This document shows positions 28,365 through 40,781 of a DNA stretch of 64,000 bases, piece after piece; the first letter of the stretch is position 1, and the number at the start of each line of letters is the position of its first letter. Location: the NCBI RefSeq assembly GCF_006385675.1, contig NZ_VFRR01000002.1:1-64000 (forward strand). The letters are read 5' to 3'. Below the pieces are notes generated by a model that was not told the DNA's origin, did no database searches, and saw only the letters and a list, made by a program, of their open reading frames with translations. Made by a program: the position numbers and the translations under genes. Origin of the DNA: Maribrevibacterium harenarium (GTDB taxonomy: Bacteria; Pseudomonadota; Gammaproteobacteria; Pseudomonadales; Marinomonadaceae).

Positions 28365-29105
28365 ATGTCGGATTTCGTTTTTGAACAGTTAGGACTCACT
28401 AGCCGTGAAACCAAGCTTTACCAAACCTTGCTGAAACTAGGGCCAACCTCGATTCGGGATATCGCCAGCCATTCGGGGATTAACCGAGGTTCTGCTTATG
28501 AGTCCTTAAAAGAGTTACAGGCCAAAGGCGTAGTAAGCTACTTTCCGAAGGGAAAACGGCGCTTTTTCATGGCAGAGAGCCCAGAAATTTTACTGAATCT
28601 AGCGCAAGAGCGGAAACAACGGTTGGAAAAAACCATTGAAACGCTTAAACATACAGTTATTCCCGACTTGATCCAATCCCAACCTAAGCTTCACCACACT
28701 GATGTACGCTATTATGAGGGCGACGATGGCATTGAGTGGGTCTTGCGCGATATTTTAAACGTGGTCTCACAACAAGACCATAAAGAATATTGTGTGTTCT
28801 CATCTAAGCCAATTCGGCCCTACCTATATCGTCCATTTCCTACCTATACGAAGCAACGAGTAAAACTGGGTATCAATGTAAAGGTTATCGCTCTAGGTGA
28901 CGGTGGTGAAGATGCCGAGCTGTCTCAGCGTAAATGGATTAAAACGGAAGGTGCCGTCGATGCCAGCTATATTGCAATCTATCCACCTAAGTGTGCCATC
29001 ATATCCCTAGCGCGGGAGAATTTCCCGTCGGCGGTGGTATTAGAATCTAATGATATCGCCAAGGCTCAGCAGATTATCTTTGATACCCTGTGGCGTTTAC
29101 TATGA
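28365..29105 (+). CDS. TrmB-family transcriptional regulator
   Basis: A 246-residue regulator with an N-terminal winged helix (LGLTSRETKLYQTLLKLGPTSIRDIASHSGINRGSAYESLKELQAKGVVSYF), a short coiled coil (LAQERKQRLEKTIETL) and a C-terminal effector domain resembling TrmB (YEGDDGIEWVLRDILN). TrmB proteins are best known as sugar-responsive regulators in Archaea; bacterial members are less studied. The key basis is the winged helix plus effector-domain layout. It lies between tcdA (divergent, 82 bp) and prpE (convergent). Its target cannot be told from the sequence. Confidence 0.75.
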   Translation: MSDFVFEQLGLTSRETKLYQTLLKLGPTSIRDIASHSGINRGSAYESLKELQAKGVVSYFPKGKRRFFMAESPEILLNLAQERKQRLEKTIETLKHTVIPDLIQSQPKLHHTDVRYYEGDDGIEWVLRDILNVVSQQDHKEYCVFSSKPIRPYLYRPFPTYTKQRVKLGINVKVIALGDGGEDAELSQRKWIKTEGAVDASYIAIYPPKCAIISLARENFPSAVVLESNDIAKAQQIIFDTLWRLL

Positions 29106-29116
29106 AGTACGTAAAG

Positions 29117-29143
29117 CAAAAAAAGCCCGAGCGGGGCTCGGGC
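29117..29143 (-). terminator. Rho-independent terminator after prpE
   Basis: Stem GCCCGAG (29125-29131) with CTCGGGC (29137-29143) leads on the minus strand into a run of seven T residues. The plus strand has no T-run, so it serves prpE and not the TrmB-type gene. Confidence 0.85.
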
Positions 29144-29191
29144 AAGTTGGCATAGCGCGATTTACATCGCGCCCCTAGTCACCGGTTGGCA

Positions 29192-31096
29192 CTAACCTGC
29201 CATTTGCTGCACCACGATACCTTTTTCCAGCATTAATTCCTGAATGTCGTGGATGCTGTTAGGGTCATCAATGGTAGACGGAATGGTAAATTCTTCCCCC
29301 GAGGCTATTTGACGTAGCAGTTTACGCAAAATCTTACCTGAGCGGGTTTTGGGTAGACGCGGTACCACTAAGGCAATTTTGAAACAGGCTAATGCACCGA
29401 TCTCTTTGCGGACCAAGGCGACTAACTCGTCTTGAATTTTCTCAGCATGATCTTCATAGCCATTCTTTAACAGCACCATACCCAGTGGTAGCTGACCTTT
29501 GAGTTCGTCATTGATACCAATGACACAACACTCAGCCACCGCTTCGTGCATGGCAACCACTTCTTCCATTTCGCCGGTAGAAAGACGGTGCCCCGCCACA
29601 TTAATCACATCGTCAGTACGCCCCATGATAAAGACATAACCATCTTCATCGATATAGCCCCCATCACCGGAAGTGTAGTAGCCGGGGTATACATTTAGGT
29701 AACCGGACTTAAAGCGTTCGATATCCCCCCAAATAGTGGGTAGACAACTGGGGGGTAAAGGGCGTTTCAGAGCGATGCTGCCCTGTTCATTGGCTGGTAA
29801 TGGTTCTCCACGGTCGTCTAGTACCTGTACTTGGAACCCAGGCGTTGGTACGGTAGAAGATCCAGCCTTAGCAATCTTCATCTCGATTCCGATGGGGTTC
29901 GCACAGATTGCCCAACCGGTTTCGGTTTGCCACCAATGATCGACAATACATTTACCGGTGACGGCTTTGGTCCATTCGTAGGTGGGAGGATCAAGACGCT
30001 CACCCGCCATAAAGATGACGCGTAGTCCCGCGAGATCCTCTTTGTTAAGCAGCTCAGCGTGGGGGTCTTCTTTACGAATAGCACGAAATGCTGTCGGGGC
30101 GGCAAACAAGGTTTTGACATCGTATTCTTTACAAACACGCCAAAATTCACCGGCATCCGGCGTTTTAATCGGCTTGCCTTCGTACACTACCGTAGTACAT
30201 CCGTGTAACAACGGCCCATATACAATGTACGAGTGTCCAACGACCCAGCCCACATCAGAAGCGGCCCAGAACACTTCTCCCGGCTGCATATTGTAGATGG
30301 CACTCATGGAGTAGTTTAGCGCCACAGCATGGCCGCCGTTATCCCGTACCACTCCCTTCGGTTTACCTGTTGTACCTGAGGTATATAGGATATAGAGGGG
30401 ATCAGTAGCTTTTACTGGGGTACAATCGGTGGGATGGGCATGGGCAACTGCTTCTAGCCAATCCACATCGCGCCCTTCTTGCAGCGTCGCAAGCTCCTGT
30501 TCACGCTGATAGACGATACAAGCATGGGGCTTATGGCTGGCTTGCTCTAGTGCATCATCCAACAATGGCTTGTAAGACACGATACGGGCAATTTCAATGC
30601 CACAGGACGCGGTAACTACCACTTTCGGCTTAGCATCATCGATGCGCACGGCTAACTCATGGGGTGCGAAGCCACCAAACACTACGGAATGAATGGCACC
30701 TAAACGGGCCACGGCCAACATCGCAATTACCGCTTGGGGAATCATCGGCATATAGATGACGACCGTATCCCCTTTTGTGACGCCCTGCTGTTTTAACGCC
30801 CCAGCGAATAGGGATACTTCGTCTCTAAGCTCCCGATAGCTGTAGGTCTTCTTGGTAGCCGTTACTGGGGAATCATAGATAAGAGCGGCTTGCTCACCAC
30901 GACCTTGTTCCACATGATGATCGAGGGCCAAATAACAGGTATTGAGCTCGCCGTCAGCAAACCAGCGATCCATCCCGTTTTCATCTTGGCTAAGAATCGT
31001 TTTGGGGAATTGAAACCATTCAAGTGCCTGGGCTTTTTCCTTCCAGAATTGCTCCGGTTGTTCAATTGAACGTTGATACTCCGCTGCGTATGACAT
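29192..31096 (-). CDS. prpE: Propionyl-CoA synthetase PrpE
   Basis: AMP-forming acyl-CoA synthetase that activates propionate (or acetate) with ATP and CoA. The start was set at MSYAAEYQRSIEQPEQFW, which has an AAAGGT site, giving 634 residues. Motifs: ILYTSGTTGKPKGVVRDNGGH (P-loop-like), ASDVGWVVGHSYIVYGPL, DHWWQTETGWAI, YYTSGDGGYIDEDGYVFIMGRTDDVINVAGHRLSTGEMEE, and the acetylatable lysine in KTRSGKILRKLLR. DNGGH is the PrpE-type version of the motif, distinguishing it from Acs. No prpBCD genes are nearby. It stands alone between the second epsilon gene and a terminator. Confidence 0.92.
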   Translation of the reverse strand: MSYAAEYQRSIEQPEQFWKEKAQALEWFQFPKTILSQDENGMDRWFADGELNTCYLALDHHVEQGRGEQAALIYDSPVTATKKTYSYRELRDEVSLFAGALKQQGVTKGDTVVIYMPMIPQAVIAMLAVARLGAIHSVVFGGFAPHELAVRIDDAKPKVVVTASCGIEIARIVSYKPLLDDALEQASHKPHACIVYQREQELATLQEGRDVDWLEAVAHAHPTDCTPVKATDPLYILYTSGTTGKPKGVVRDNGGHAVALNYSMSAIYNMQPGEVFWAASDVGWVVGHSYIVYGPLLHGCTTVVYEGKPIKTPDAGEFWRVCKEYDVKTLFAAPTAFRAIRKEDPHAELLNKEDLAGLRVIFMAGERLDPPTYEWTKAVTGKCIVDHWWQTETGWAICANPIGIEMKIAKAGSSTVPTPGFQVQVLDDRGEPLPANEQGSIALKRPLPPSCLPTIWGDIERFKSGYLNVYPGYYTSGDGGYIDEDGYVFIMGRTDDVINVAGHRLSTGEMEEVVAMHEAVAECCVIGINDELKGQLPLGMVLLKNGYEDHAEKIQDELVALVRKEIGALACFKIALVVPRLPKTRSGKILRKLLRQIASGEEFTIPSTIDDPNSIHDIQELMLEKGIVVQQMAG

Positions 31097-31251
31097 GATT
31101 AGACCTTTATTGTGCTTATTGTTAGTCACCCAAGATTGTCAACAATCCTGATGTTATGGATTAAAAATAGACTAAAAAAAGCACAAATAAACTAATACTT
31201 AAGGCTAATACAGCGAAAAAAGTGTTCGTTTTCACATAATTGTCGACAATA

Positions 31252-31671
31252 TTAAGTATTGTGGTGGCTATATTTATTAATAACTCGTAGTCGGGTCAAT
31301 GCTTCGTTGAGCTCTTTCATGGCTCGCTGATGATCTAAATCTGGCTGATTGTTACCTAAATGCTCTTCCGCATGTTGCTTGGCTGCTAACGCGGCTTCTT
31401 CATGCAGTTCATCTAAACGCAGTGCAACATCTGCTAAGACAGTCACTTTATAAGGCTGTACTTCGACAAAACCACCTGATAGATACACGACTTCCTCTTG
31501 CTCAGAAGGTAATTGAATTCGAGCAGCTCCGTTGGACAGAGTCGCCAATAAGGGGGCATGACCAGGGTAAATTCCCAGCTCCCCTTGCTCGCTAGTAATA
31601 ATCAGACATTGTACCTGAGCGGAAAATAACACTCGCTCGGCACTAACAATATCGCATTGAATGGTGTGCAC
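31252..31671 (-). CDS. atpC: Second ATP synthase epsilon subunit
   Basis: A second, divergent copy of AtpC. The GTG after AAGGAAATACCT was chosen because MHTIQCDIVSAE then lines up with [13 protein letters not shown] of the first copy; a TTG nine codons earlier with a GGGAG site is also possible. Both the beta-sandwich (GELGIYPGHAPLLATL, GGFVEVQPYKVTVLAD) and the C-terminal helical pair (AALAAKQHAEEHL ... ALTRLRVINKY) are kept in about 139 residues. It lies 161 bp after the first atpC and beyond the operon terminator, so its expression is probably separate or by read-through. The C-terminal helices control inhibition of ATP hydrolysis; a second form may change that control (inference). Confidence 0.85.
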   Translation of the reverse strand: MHTIQCDIVSAERVLFSAQVQCLIITSEQGELGIYPGHAPLLATLSNGAARIQLPSEQEEVVYLSGGFVEVQPYKVTVLADVALRLDELHEEAALAAKQHAEEHLGNNQPDLDHQRAMKELNEALTRLRVINKYSHHNT

Positions 31672-31784
31672 AGGTATTTCCTTATTCAGTTGTGGCAAAA
31701 AATGGCTCCCTTATAAAAGCACACTCTCGCTAGCAAAATGAGAATAAAAAACTAAAGTCGCGACAAAAACGATTTTTCGCAGAC

Positions 31785-31813
31785 AAAAAAAAGCAGCCAG
31801 TTGGCTGCTTTTT
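31785..31813 (-). terminator. Terminator at the end of the main atp operon
   Basis: AGCAGCC and GGCTGCT pair around an AGTT loop, with eight T residues following on the minus strand (plus-strand A-run 31785-31792). It separates the two epsilon genes. A T-run on the plus side makes it symmetrical. Confidence 0.85.
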
Positions 31814-31832
31814 CTCAACAAAGATATCTCGC

Positions 31833-32249
31833 TTATTTAGAGCGATACTGTTGGATCGTACGTAAACGCGCCACAGCCTCGGCAAGCTCTGCAGCTGCAC
31901 GAGAGTAATCAATGTCAGAATGTTGTTGATTCAGCAAGTCTTCAGCGTGTTTCTTCGCTTCAAGAGCTGATGCTTCATCTAGATCGTTTGCACGAACAGC
32001 GGTGTCAGCCAAAACAGTCACACGGTGTGGTTGAACTTCTAGGAAGCCACCAGACACGAAGATTACCTCTTCTTGACCATTTTGTTTAATCACACGAACT
32101 GGGCCTGGTTGCAGAGTAGTCAACAAAGGCGCGTGACCTGGCATAATACCCAGATCGCCATAACTACCTGCAGCCACAAGAGACTCCACCGAGCCGGAAA
32201 AAATCTCTTGTTCAGCGCTTACGATATCGCAGTGGACTGTGATAGCCAT
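31833..32249 (-). CDS. atpC: ATP synthase epsilon subunit AtpC
   Basis: Part of the F1 central stalk that links catalysis to c-ring rotation and restrains ATP hydrolysis. 138 residues, standard length, with [45 protein letters not shown] and the helical C-terminus ending [10 protein letters not shown]. It sits in the usual last position of the atp operon, 57 bp after atpD, and its 3' end is followed by a strong terminator. Confidence 0.96.
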   Translation of the reverse strand: MAITVHCDIVSAEQEIFSGSVESLVAAGSYGDLGIMPGHAPLLTTLQPGPVRVIKQNGQEEVIFVSGGFLEVQPHRVTVLADTAVRANDLDEASALEAKKHAEDLLNQQHSDIDYSRAAAELAEAVARLRTIQQYRSK

Positions 32250-32306
32250 AAGATGCCTCTCTTTGTCAGGCTAGGCTGATAGCACTGCTACCAGCCTGTG
32301 CGTGGA

Positions 32307-33695
<1,389 letters not shown>

Positions 33696-33711
33696 TTAAT
33701 ACCTTGATACC

Positions 33712-34572
33712 TTAAACCGCTGCCGCGCCACTAACGATCTCAGAAATTTCCTGAGTAATGGCTGCTTGACGTGCCTTGTTGTATACCAACTGCAACTCAT
33801 CGATGAGGTTGCCCGCGTTGTCGGTTGCGTTCTTCATCGCCAGCATTCGAGACGCTTGTTCACACGCAATATTTTCAACAACGGCCTGGTACACCTGAGA
33901 TTCGATAAAACGAACAAGTAAGCCATTTAGAATTTCTTCAGCTTCAGGTTCGTAAATGTAGTCCCAGTGGTGTTTCAGTTTTTCGTTTTCTTCTGCTTGC
34001 AATGGCAACAACTGCTCTAGAGTTGGCTTTTGCGTCATGGTGTTAACGAATTCGTTAGACACTACGAACAGACGATCAATTTCGCCTCTATCAAAAGCAT
34101 CGAGCATCACCTTCACACTGCCAACTAATTTAGCCGCTTCCGGTGTATCACCTAAGCCAGTAACAGCTGCAGTGACGTTGCCGCCGTAGTTTTTGAAGAA
34201 AGATACTGCTTTCGAGCCTATAGCACATACATCAATGCCAATGCCCGCATCAGAGTATTTCTTCATGTCGCGTAGTGCTGCTTTGAACAAGTTAACGTTC
34301 AAGCCACCACACAGACCACGGTCAGAAGATACAACAATGTAACCCACACGCTTCGCTTCACGCTCGGTTAGGTAACGGTGTTTATACTCAGGGTTCGCGT
34401 TGGCCAAATGACCAATTACTTGGCGAATTCGTTCCGCATACGGACGAGAAGAGGCCATACGATCCTGAGCTTTACGCGTTTTACTTGCCGCAACTTTTTC
34501 CATTGCGCGAGTAATTTTTCGCGTATTGTTAATGCTCCCAATCTGAGCGCGTATCTCTTTTCCGACTGCCAT
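33712..34572 (-). CDS. atpG: ATP synthase gamma subunit AtpG
   Basis: The rotating central shaft of F1. 286 residues; the N-terminal helix ([35 protein letters not shown]) and C-terminal helix ([20 protein letters not shown]) that form the coiled-coil shaft are clear, with [15 protein letters not shown] in the globular part. Lies 79 bp after atpA. Confidence 0.97.
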   Translation of the reverse strand: MAVGKEIRAQIGSINNTRKITRAMEKVAASKTRKAQDRMASSRPYAERIRQVIGHLANANPEYKHRYLTEREAKRVGYIVVSSDRGLCGGLNVNLFKAALRDMKKYSDAGIGIDVCAIGSKAVSFFKNYGGNVTAAVTGLGDTPEAAKLVGSVKVMLDAFDRGEIDRLFVVSNEFVNTMTQKPTLEQLLPLQAEENEKLKHHWDYIYEPEAEEILNGLLVRFIESQVYQAVVENIACEQASRMLAMKNATDNAGNLIDELQLVYNKARQAAITQEISEIVSGAAAV

Positions 34573-34651
34573 AATAGAACTGCCCTTGTGAGAATGTTAA
34601 TTCACAAACTGCAGAGATGAGACGTGGTCGACGATGCCGACCACAGAATCA

Positions 34652-36196
34652 TTACCAAGTTTGCGTCGCTTTGAACTTCTCAATCGCAGACTTAAAGGTG
34701 CCAGCGATTTCGTCGTTGTAATTACCAGTTTTGTTGATATCTGCCATCATGTCAGCGTGTTCGCTGTTCATGTATGACAGGAACGCTTTTTCAAAGCTGG
34801 AAATTTTGCTTGTTTCAACATCTGCAAGGTAGCCTTCGTTGGCAGCGTAAAGGATTACGCCCATCTCAGCGACTGGCATTGGGCTGAACTGACCTTGTTT
34901 CATCAATTCAGTAACCTGTTTACCATGCTCGAGCTGCTTACGAGTAGCTTCATCAAGGTCAGAAGCGAACTGAGCGAATGCCGCCAATTCACGGTACTGA
35001 GCTAAGGCAAGACGGATACCGCCACCTAGTTTCTTGATGATCTTAGTTTGTGCTGCACCACCTACACGAGATACCGAGATACCAGCGTTCATCGCAGGAC
35101 GGATACCGGCGTTGAATGAGCTAGTTTCTAGGAAGATCTGACCGTCAGTGATGGAAATCACGTTCGTTGGTACGAACGCAGATACGTCACCACCTTGGGT
35201 TTCGATGATTGGTAGAGCAGTCAAAGAACCTGTTTGACCTTTTACTTCACCGTTAGTGAATTTTTCTACGTAGTCTGCGTTTACACGAGACGCACGCTCT
35301 AGAAGACGAGAGTGCAAGTAGAAAACGTCACCTGGGTAAGCTTCACGGCCTGGTGGACGACGAAGTAGCAATGAGATTTGACGGTAAGCCCAAGCTTGTT
35401 TCGTCAAGTCATCGTATACGATTAACGCGTCTTCACCGCGGTCGCGGAAGTATTCACCCATAGTACAGCCAGAGTAAGGTGCCAAGAACTGCATAGAAGC
35501 AGGATCAGCTGCACCAGCAACGACAACAGTTGTGTATTCCATTGCGCCGTTTTCTTCAAGCTTACGTACTACGTTAGCGATGGTAGATTGTTTTTGACCG
35601 ATCGCAACATACACACACTTAATGCCAGAATGTTTCTGAGCAATAATGGTGTCGATTGCTAAAGCGGTTTTACCGATCTGACGGTCACCGATGATCAACT
35701 CACGCTGACCACGGCCGATTGGCACCATAGAGTCAATCGCTTTGTAACCAGTTTGAACTGGCTGATCAACGGATTGACGCGCGATTACACCAGGTGCAAC
35801 CTTTTCTACTGCGTCAGTTAATTGAGCATTGACTGGGCCTTTACCGTCGATTGGGTTACCAAGTGCGTCAACCACACGACCTAGTAGCTCACGACCAACT
35901 GGTACTTCAAGGATACGACCAGTACATTTTGCTTTTTGGCCTTCTACAAGACCTTGGTAATCACCAAGTACTACGGCACCTACAGAGTCACGCTCTAGGT
36001 TCAATGCCATACCATAGATACCACCAGGGAATTCAATCATTTCCCCGTACATTACGTCAGCCAGACCGTGGATCAACACGATACCGTCTGCAACGCTGAC
36101 AATAGTGCCCTCATTCTGGGCATCGGAAGTCACATCAAGAGTTTCGATGCGCTTCTTAATGATCTCGCTGATCTCAGATGGATTCAGTTGCTGCAT
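34652..36196 (-). CDS. atpA: ATP synthase alpha subunit AtpA
   Basis: Non-catalytic nucleotide-binding subunit of F1, 514 residues (E. coli 513). P-loop [13 protein letters not shown], arginine finger region in [16 protein letters not shown], and [47 protein letters not shown]. The N-terminus [18 protein letters not shown] is the delta-binding helix. Sixth gene of the operon, 34 bp after atpH. Confidence 0.98.
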   Translation of the reverse strand: MQQLNPSEISEIIKKRIETLDVTSDAQNEGTIVSVADGIVLIHGLADVMYGEMIEFPGGIYGMALNLERDSVGAVVLGDYQGLVEGQKAKCTGRILEVPVGRELLGRVVDALGNPIDGKGPVNAQLTDAVEKVAPGVIARQSVDQPVQTGYKAIDSMVPIGRGQRELIIGDRQIGKTALAIDTIIAQKHSGIKCVYVAIGQKQSTIANVVRKLEENGAMEYTTVVVAGAADPASMQFLAPYSGCTMGEYFRDRGEDALIVYDDLTKQAWAYRQISLLLRRPPGREAYPGDVFYLHSRLLERASRVNADYVEKFTNGEVKGQTGSLTALPIIETQGGDVSAFVPTNVISITDGQIFLETSSFNAGIRPAMNAGISVSRVGGAAQTKIIKKLGGGIRLALAQYRELAAFAQFASDLDEATRKQLEHGKQVTELMKQGQFSPMPVAEMGVILYAANEGYLADVETSKISSFEKAFLSYMNSEHADMMADINKTGNYNDEIAGTFKSAIEKFKATQTW

Positions 36197-36230
36197 GCTA
36201 AATTCCTCAACCCTGGTTTCCTTCGAAACG

Positions 36231-36767
36231 CTAGGAGTTTATCGCCTCGGCCAGTTTCGCGATCTTTCCGCGTACTGAACCGTCGATGATTAAGTCGCCG
36301 GTACGGATTATCACGCCACCAATAAGGGCCGCGTCTGTGACACTGGTAAGGTTAACTTCACGATCAAGTTTCTTACTCAATGACGCCGCAAGTGCCTGTT
36401 CCTGTTCAGTGGACAATGGGAAAGCGGAAGTAACATTTACGTCCACCGCTTTTTCGAAGTTCAACTTAAACTGGGTAAACAGTTCGGCAATGGCAGGTAA
36501 CAATAGCAAACGTTTGTTTTCCGCTAGGGAAAGCAAGTACGCTTTACCTTGTTCTGTCACCGCTTCTTCACACACTTGCGCCAAGGCAGACGCCTTCTCT
36601 TGCGCACTAAAAGCTGGATTCTGAAGCGCTGCGGCAAGCTTCGGCTGTTTGGTTGCATCAGCCAATATGTCTAGCATATTGGCCCATTGTGCAACGCTGC
36701 CTTGCTCACTCGCTACTTCGAAAGCGGCTTTGGCGTATGGTCGCGCGACTGTTTTTACTTCAGCCAT
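36231..36767 (-). CDS. atpH: ATP synthase delta subunit AtpH
   Basis: Delta subunit of F1, part of the peripheral stalk at the top of the alpha-beta hexamer. 178 residues; N-terminal helical bundle starting [17 protein letters not shown] and C-terminal [28 protein letters not shown] match the family. Lies 11 bp after atpF. Confidence 0.96.
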   Translation of the reverse strand: MAEVKTVARPYAKAAFEVASEQGSVAQWANMLDILADATKQPKLAAALQNPAFSAQEKASALAQVCEEAVTEQGKAYLLSLAENKRLLLLPAIAELFTQFKLNFEKAVDVNVTSAFPLSTEQEQALAASLSKKLDREVNLTSVTDAALIGGVIIRTGDLIIDGSVRGKIAKLAEAINS

Positions 36768-36778
36768 TAGACCCTCGC

Positions 36779-37249
36779 TTAAAGCTCTTTGGCGAGTTTT
36801 TCAACGATCTCGCTATGTGCTTTTTCGTCAACAGAAGCGCCCAGAATCTTCTCAGCACCTGCTAATGCAAGAGCAGAAACTTGTGCACGAAGTGCTTCTT
36901 TGGCACGCATAACTTCCTGTTCGATTTCTGCTTGAGCCGCTTGTAGGCGACGCTCACCTTCTAGGCGAGCTTGCTCTTTCGCTTCGTCGATCATTTGGTT
37001 AGCACGTTTGTTGGCTTGTTCAATAATTTCGGCCGCTTGTTCCTTGCTCTCACGTAGCGTTTGAGTGGCTTTTTCTTGGGCCAACTCAAGGTCACGTGAA
37101 GCACGGTTAGCTGCTTCCAATCCGTCTGCAATTTTCTTGCTACGCTCTTCGAGCGCAGCAATCACTGGTGGCCACACGTACTTCATGCAGAACCACACAA
37201 AAATAGCAAACGAGATAGCTTGGCCTATTAGTGTGAGATTAATATTCAC
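36779..37249 (-). CDS. atpF: ATP synthase b subunit AtpF
   Basis: Peripheral stalk subunit of Fo, 156 residues as in E. coli. One N-terminal membrane helix ([24 protein letters not shown] split at the usual site) is followed by a long charged coiled coil of about 120 residues ([44 protein letters not shown] as broken segments), which dimerises and binds delta. Confidence 0.96.
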   Translation of the reverse strand: MNINLTLIGQAISFAIFVWFCMKYVWPPVIAALEERSKKIADGLEAANRASRDLELAQEKATQTLRESKEQAAEIIEQANKRANQMIDEAKEQARLEGERRLQAAQAEIEQEVMRAKEALRAQVSALALAGAEKILGASVDEKAHSEIVEKLAKEL

Positions 37250-37309
37250 GCAAATATCCTCGCTCTAGTCGTTCAAAATTAATAATTCACTTTTCGTCAA
37301 AGCGAAATA

Positions 37310-37582
<273 letters not shown>

Positions 37583-37646
37583 TCACAGTTTTAGATTTCA
37601 AGGTTTATAAAAACAGTTTTTTGAACACGATCTTAGCGTTCAGATC

Positions 37647-38486
<840 letters not shown>

Positions 38487-38522
38487 TCAATGATTAAACC
38501 TGTTTCACACCATTTTTGAACA

Positions 38523-38927
38523 TCAATGTTTCAAAAATAATGGACTGAGCCAATGACTCAAAACCGCTATCGCAAACCCGGCTAATAAAGCTCCGGCAGA
38601 TAATGGCTTGATTGCTATAAACATCAACGCCAACATCAAGGCTGTTAACACCAACTTACCAGCTTCACCGCGATAAAATGACCGCACTACGTCTTTCGCT
38701 GCACGCGTCCCAGCATGGCCAAACACACGCCACGCCATATAGATACTTGGTATGATTGCTGCGCAGGCCCCCGCTAAATAGGAGTAGGCATACAGACCAT
38801 CCATTAACAAAAAAATTCCCAAGGCAACAAAAATAGCGAGTAAAGATTGCAAACCGATAAACAAAAACACCGATTTTTTCTTTGCTGCCAGCAACTGAGA
38901 GGCACTTTTGGGCTTCTGGTTGCTCAT
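38523..38927 (-). CDS. atpI: ATP synthase accessory protein AtpI
   Basis: Small hydrophobic protein (134 residues, four helices) encoded first in the operon and thought to help c-ring assembly or magnesium uptake. The ATG at MSNQKPKSASQLL was taken with its GTGAGAGT site; an upstream extension of 15 codons overlaps the promoter. The block AYSYLAGACAAIIPSIYMAWRVF fits the AtpI family. Low general conservation, so identity relies partly on position. Confidence 0.9.
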   Translation of the reverse strand: MSNQKPKSASQLLAAKKKSVFLFIGLQSLLAIFVALGIFLLMDGLYAYSYLAGACAAIIPSIYMAWRVFGHAGTRAAKDVVRSFYRGEAGKLVLTALMLALMFIAIKPLSAGALLAGFAIAVLSHWLSPLFLKH

Positions 38928-38954
38928 AAAACTCTCACTTGCGTACTTAGATCT

Positions 38955-38983
38955 TTCATAAAATGAGCACACAATGTGATCAA
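38955..38983 (-). promoter_or_regulatory. Candidate sigma-70 promoter of the atp operon
   Basis: On the minus strand TTGATC (38978-38983) and TATGAA (38955-38960) are spaced by exactly 17 bp, four of six matches each. Transcription would begin about 20 bases before atpI. No other pair in the 174-bp gap looks better. Confidence 0.45.
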
Positions 38984-39100
38984 CTTTAAAAACCGCCGCA
39001 TTATATGGGTAATAGTTAGCCGGTTCAACTCAAACTCCTAGCCAGCCTCGAATATTCGACGAATGACTACTATAAATCCGCGCTATGTCAGTCTTTTGTC

Positions 39101-39985
39101 TCAAGCATCAGCAATAAGTTGCGCCAACAGCTGTGTAAGATGGTCTTCATCACGAAACTCTAAGACCACTTTGCCACGCCCTTTCGCCCCCGACTGGATC
39201 TTCACTCCCGTACCAAAACGCTGTTCTAGGGCTTTTGCCTGAGCTGAAAAATCGCTAGCAGGCTTATCTGAAGACGTCTCTTCAGTCAGAGGTTGCTGTA
39301 GCTGTTTAACGAGTTTCTCCGTTTCCCGAACAGATAAGGATTTGGTGACTACTGTCTTGGCGGCATCAAGCTGTTGTTGACTGGCAAGGGGGAGTAAGGC
39401 CCGAGCATGACCCATTTCAATATCCCCATGCTCCAAGAAGCGACGTACTTCCGGTGTCAAATTCAGCAGGCGCAATAGGTTTGCCACCGCTGAGCGGGAT
39501 TTACCAACCGTCTCTGCAACTTCTTGCTGGGTAAGAGAAAACTCATCGATCAGGCGCTGTAAGGCACTGGCTTCTTCAACTGGATTAAGGTCTTCCCGTT
39601 GAATATTTTCGATGAGCGCCATCACGATAGCGTCACTGTCTTCCACATGACGAACGATGACGGGAACTTTATCAAGCCCAGCCAGCCGTGCAGCACGCCA
39701 ACGCCTCTCACCAGCAATAATTTCATAGCGCTGCTCAGCAATCAGGCGCACAACGATGGGCTGCATGATACCCTGATTGCGAATCGAGTTAGCTAATTCT
39801 TCTAGCTGGGTTGGGTTAATATCACGACGAGGCTGATATTTCCCCTTAGTAAGCCAGTCCACTGGCAAGTAGGTTAAACCACTAATATCAGCGCTAGCAT
39901 CACTGTTTTCACTGTCAGACGTTGTTGTTTTAGGTGCAAGCAAAGCATCTAAGCCGCGCCCTAAACCGCGTTTTTTTACATTCAT
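39101..39985 (-). CDS. parB: Chromosome partitioning protein ParB
   Basis: CTP-dependent DNA clamp that loads at parS sites and spreads to organise the origin region. 294 residues. N-terminal KKRGLGRGLDALL, the CTPase box GERRWRAARLAG, the helix-turn-helix TQQEVAETVGKSRSAVANLLRLL and MGHARALL are all present. Downstream gene of parA, 28 bp apart, in the mnmG-rsmG-parA-parB order. Three parS-like sites lie on the other side of dnaA. Confidence 0.96.
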   Translation of the reverse strand: MNVKKRGLGRGLDALLAPKTTTSDSENSDASADISGLTYLPVDWLTKGKYQPRRDINPTQLEELANSIRNQGIMQPIVVRLIAEQRYEIIAGERRWRAARLAGLDKVPVIVRHVEDSDAIVMALIENIQREDLNPVEEASALQRLIDEFSLTQQEVAETVGKSRSAVANLLRLLNLTPEVRRFLEHGDIEMGHARALLPLASQQQLDAAKTVVTKSLSVRETEKLVKQLQQPLTEETSSDKPASDFSAQAKALEQRFGTGVKIQSGAKGRGKVVLEFRDEDHLTQLLAQLIADA

Positions 39986-40013
39986 ATCTCTATTTCTCGT
40001 CGGTGAATTACAG

Positions 40014-40781
40014 TCAAGCAGCTCGTTTACGGATGAACTCTCCGGCTAGTGCCAGATAGGCTACGGCACCACGGGATTGCTTCTCGTAGTGCAGTACTGG
40101 CAAACCATAGCTCGGTGATTCGGCTAGCCGAATATTACGGGGAATCACTGTTGAGAAGACTTTATCGCCAAAATATTCCGTTAACTGATTCGATACATCA
40201 TGGGTAAGACTTGGGCGCGGATCATACATAGTGCGTAAGATACCTTCAATTTCTAACGCCGGATTGAGGGCTTGGGAAATCGTATCTATGGTTTGTAACA
40301 AGGCGCTGAGACCCTCTAATGCGTAGTATTCACATTGAACTGGAATTAACACCCCTTGAGCTGCAGCTAACGCATTCACGGTCAACATATTTAGCGACGG
40401 CGGACAGTCGAGCAAGATAAAATCGAATTCTTGCTCAACATCGTACAGCGCAGCACGCAATCGTGTTTCTTTGCTGGGAAGGTCTAATAAGACAACTTCG
40501 GCTCCCGTCAAATCGCCATTGGCAGGCAAACAATGGTAGCCTGCAGGATCACAAAATTGATAAACCTCTTGTACGCTATGGGTTCCGACCAGCACATCAT
40601 ATATGCTGGTAGTTAATGCCGACTTGTCGACTCCGCTACCCGTAGTGGCGTTCCCTTGAGGGTCGAGATCAATTACCAATACCCGTCGCTTCATAGCACT
40701 TAACGAAGCTGCCAGATTGACACAGGTCGTTGTCTTTCCTACGCCACCTTTCTGGTTGGTCACTGCGATAATTCTCGCCAT
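40014..40781 (-). CDS. parA: Chromosome partitioning ATPase ParA
   Basis: Deviant Walker ATPase (255 residues) that works with ParB to move sister origins apart. The Walker A box TNQKGGVGKTTTCVNLAAS includes the signature lysine; Walker A' DFILLDCPPSLNMLT and the DNA-binding GLPVLHYEKQSRGAVAYL follow. The ATG directly abuts the rsmG stop codon (TAAATG), implying coupled translation. Confidence 0.96.
   Translation of the reverse strand: MARIIAVTNQKGGVGKTTTCVNLAASLSAMKRRVLVIDLDPQGNATTGSGVDKSALTTSIYDVLVGTHSVQEVYQFCDPAGYHCLPANGDLTGAEVVLLDLPSKETRLRAALYDVEQEFDFILLDCPPSLNMLTVNALAAAQGVLIPVQCEYYALEGLSALLQTIDTISQALNPALEIEGILRTMYDPRPSLTHDVSNQLTEYFGDKVFSTVIPRNIRLAESPSYGLPVLHYEKQSRGAVAYLALAGEFIRKRAA

Noticed and set aside
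29125-29143. Terminator for the TrmB-type gene
   Set aside because: The T-run is on the minus strand only, so it belongs to prpE.
39048-39059. Palindrome TCGAATATTCGA upstream of atpI
   Set aside because: A single 12-base palindrome in AT-rich intergenic DNA with no second copy or known factor.
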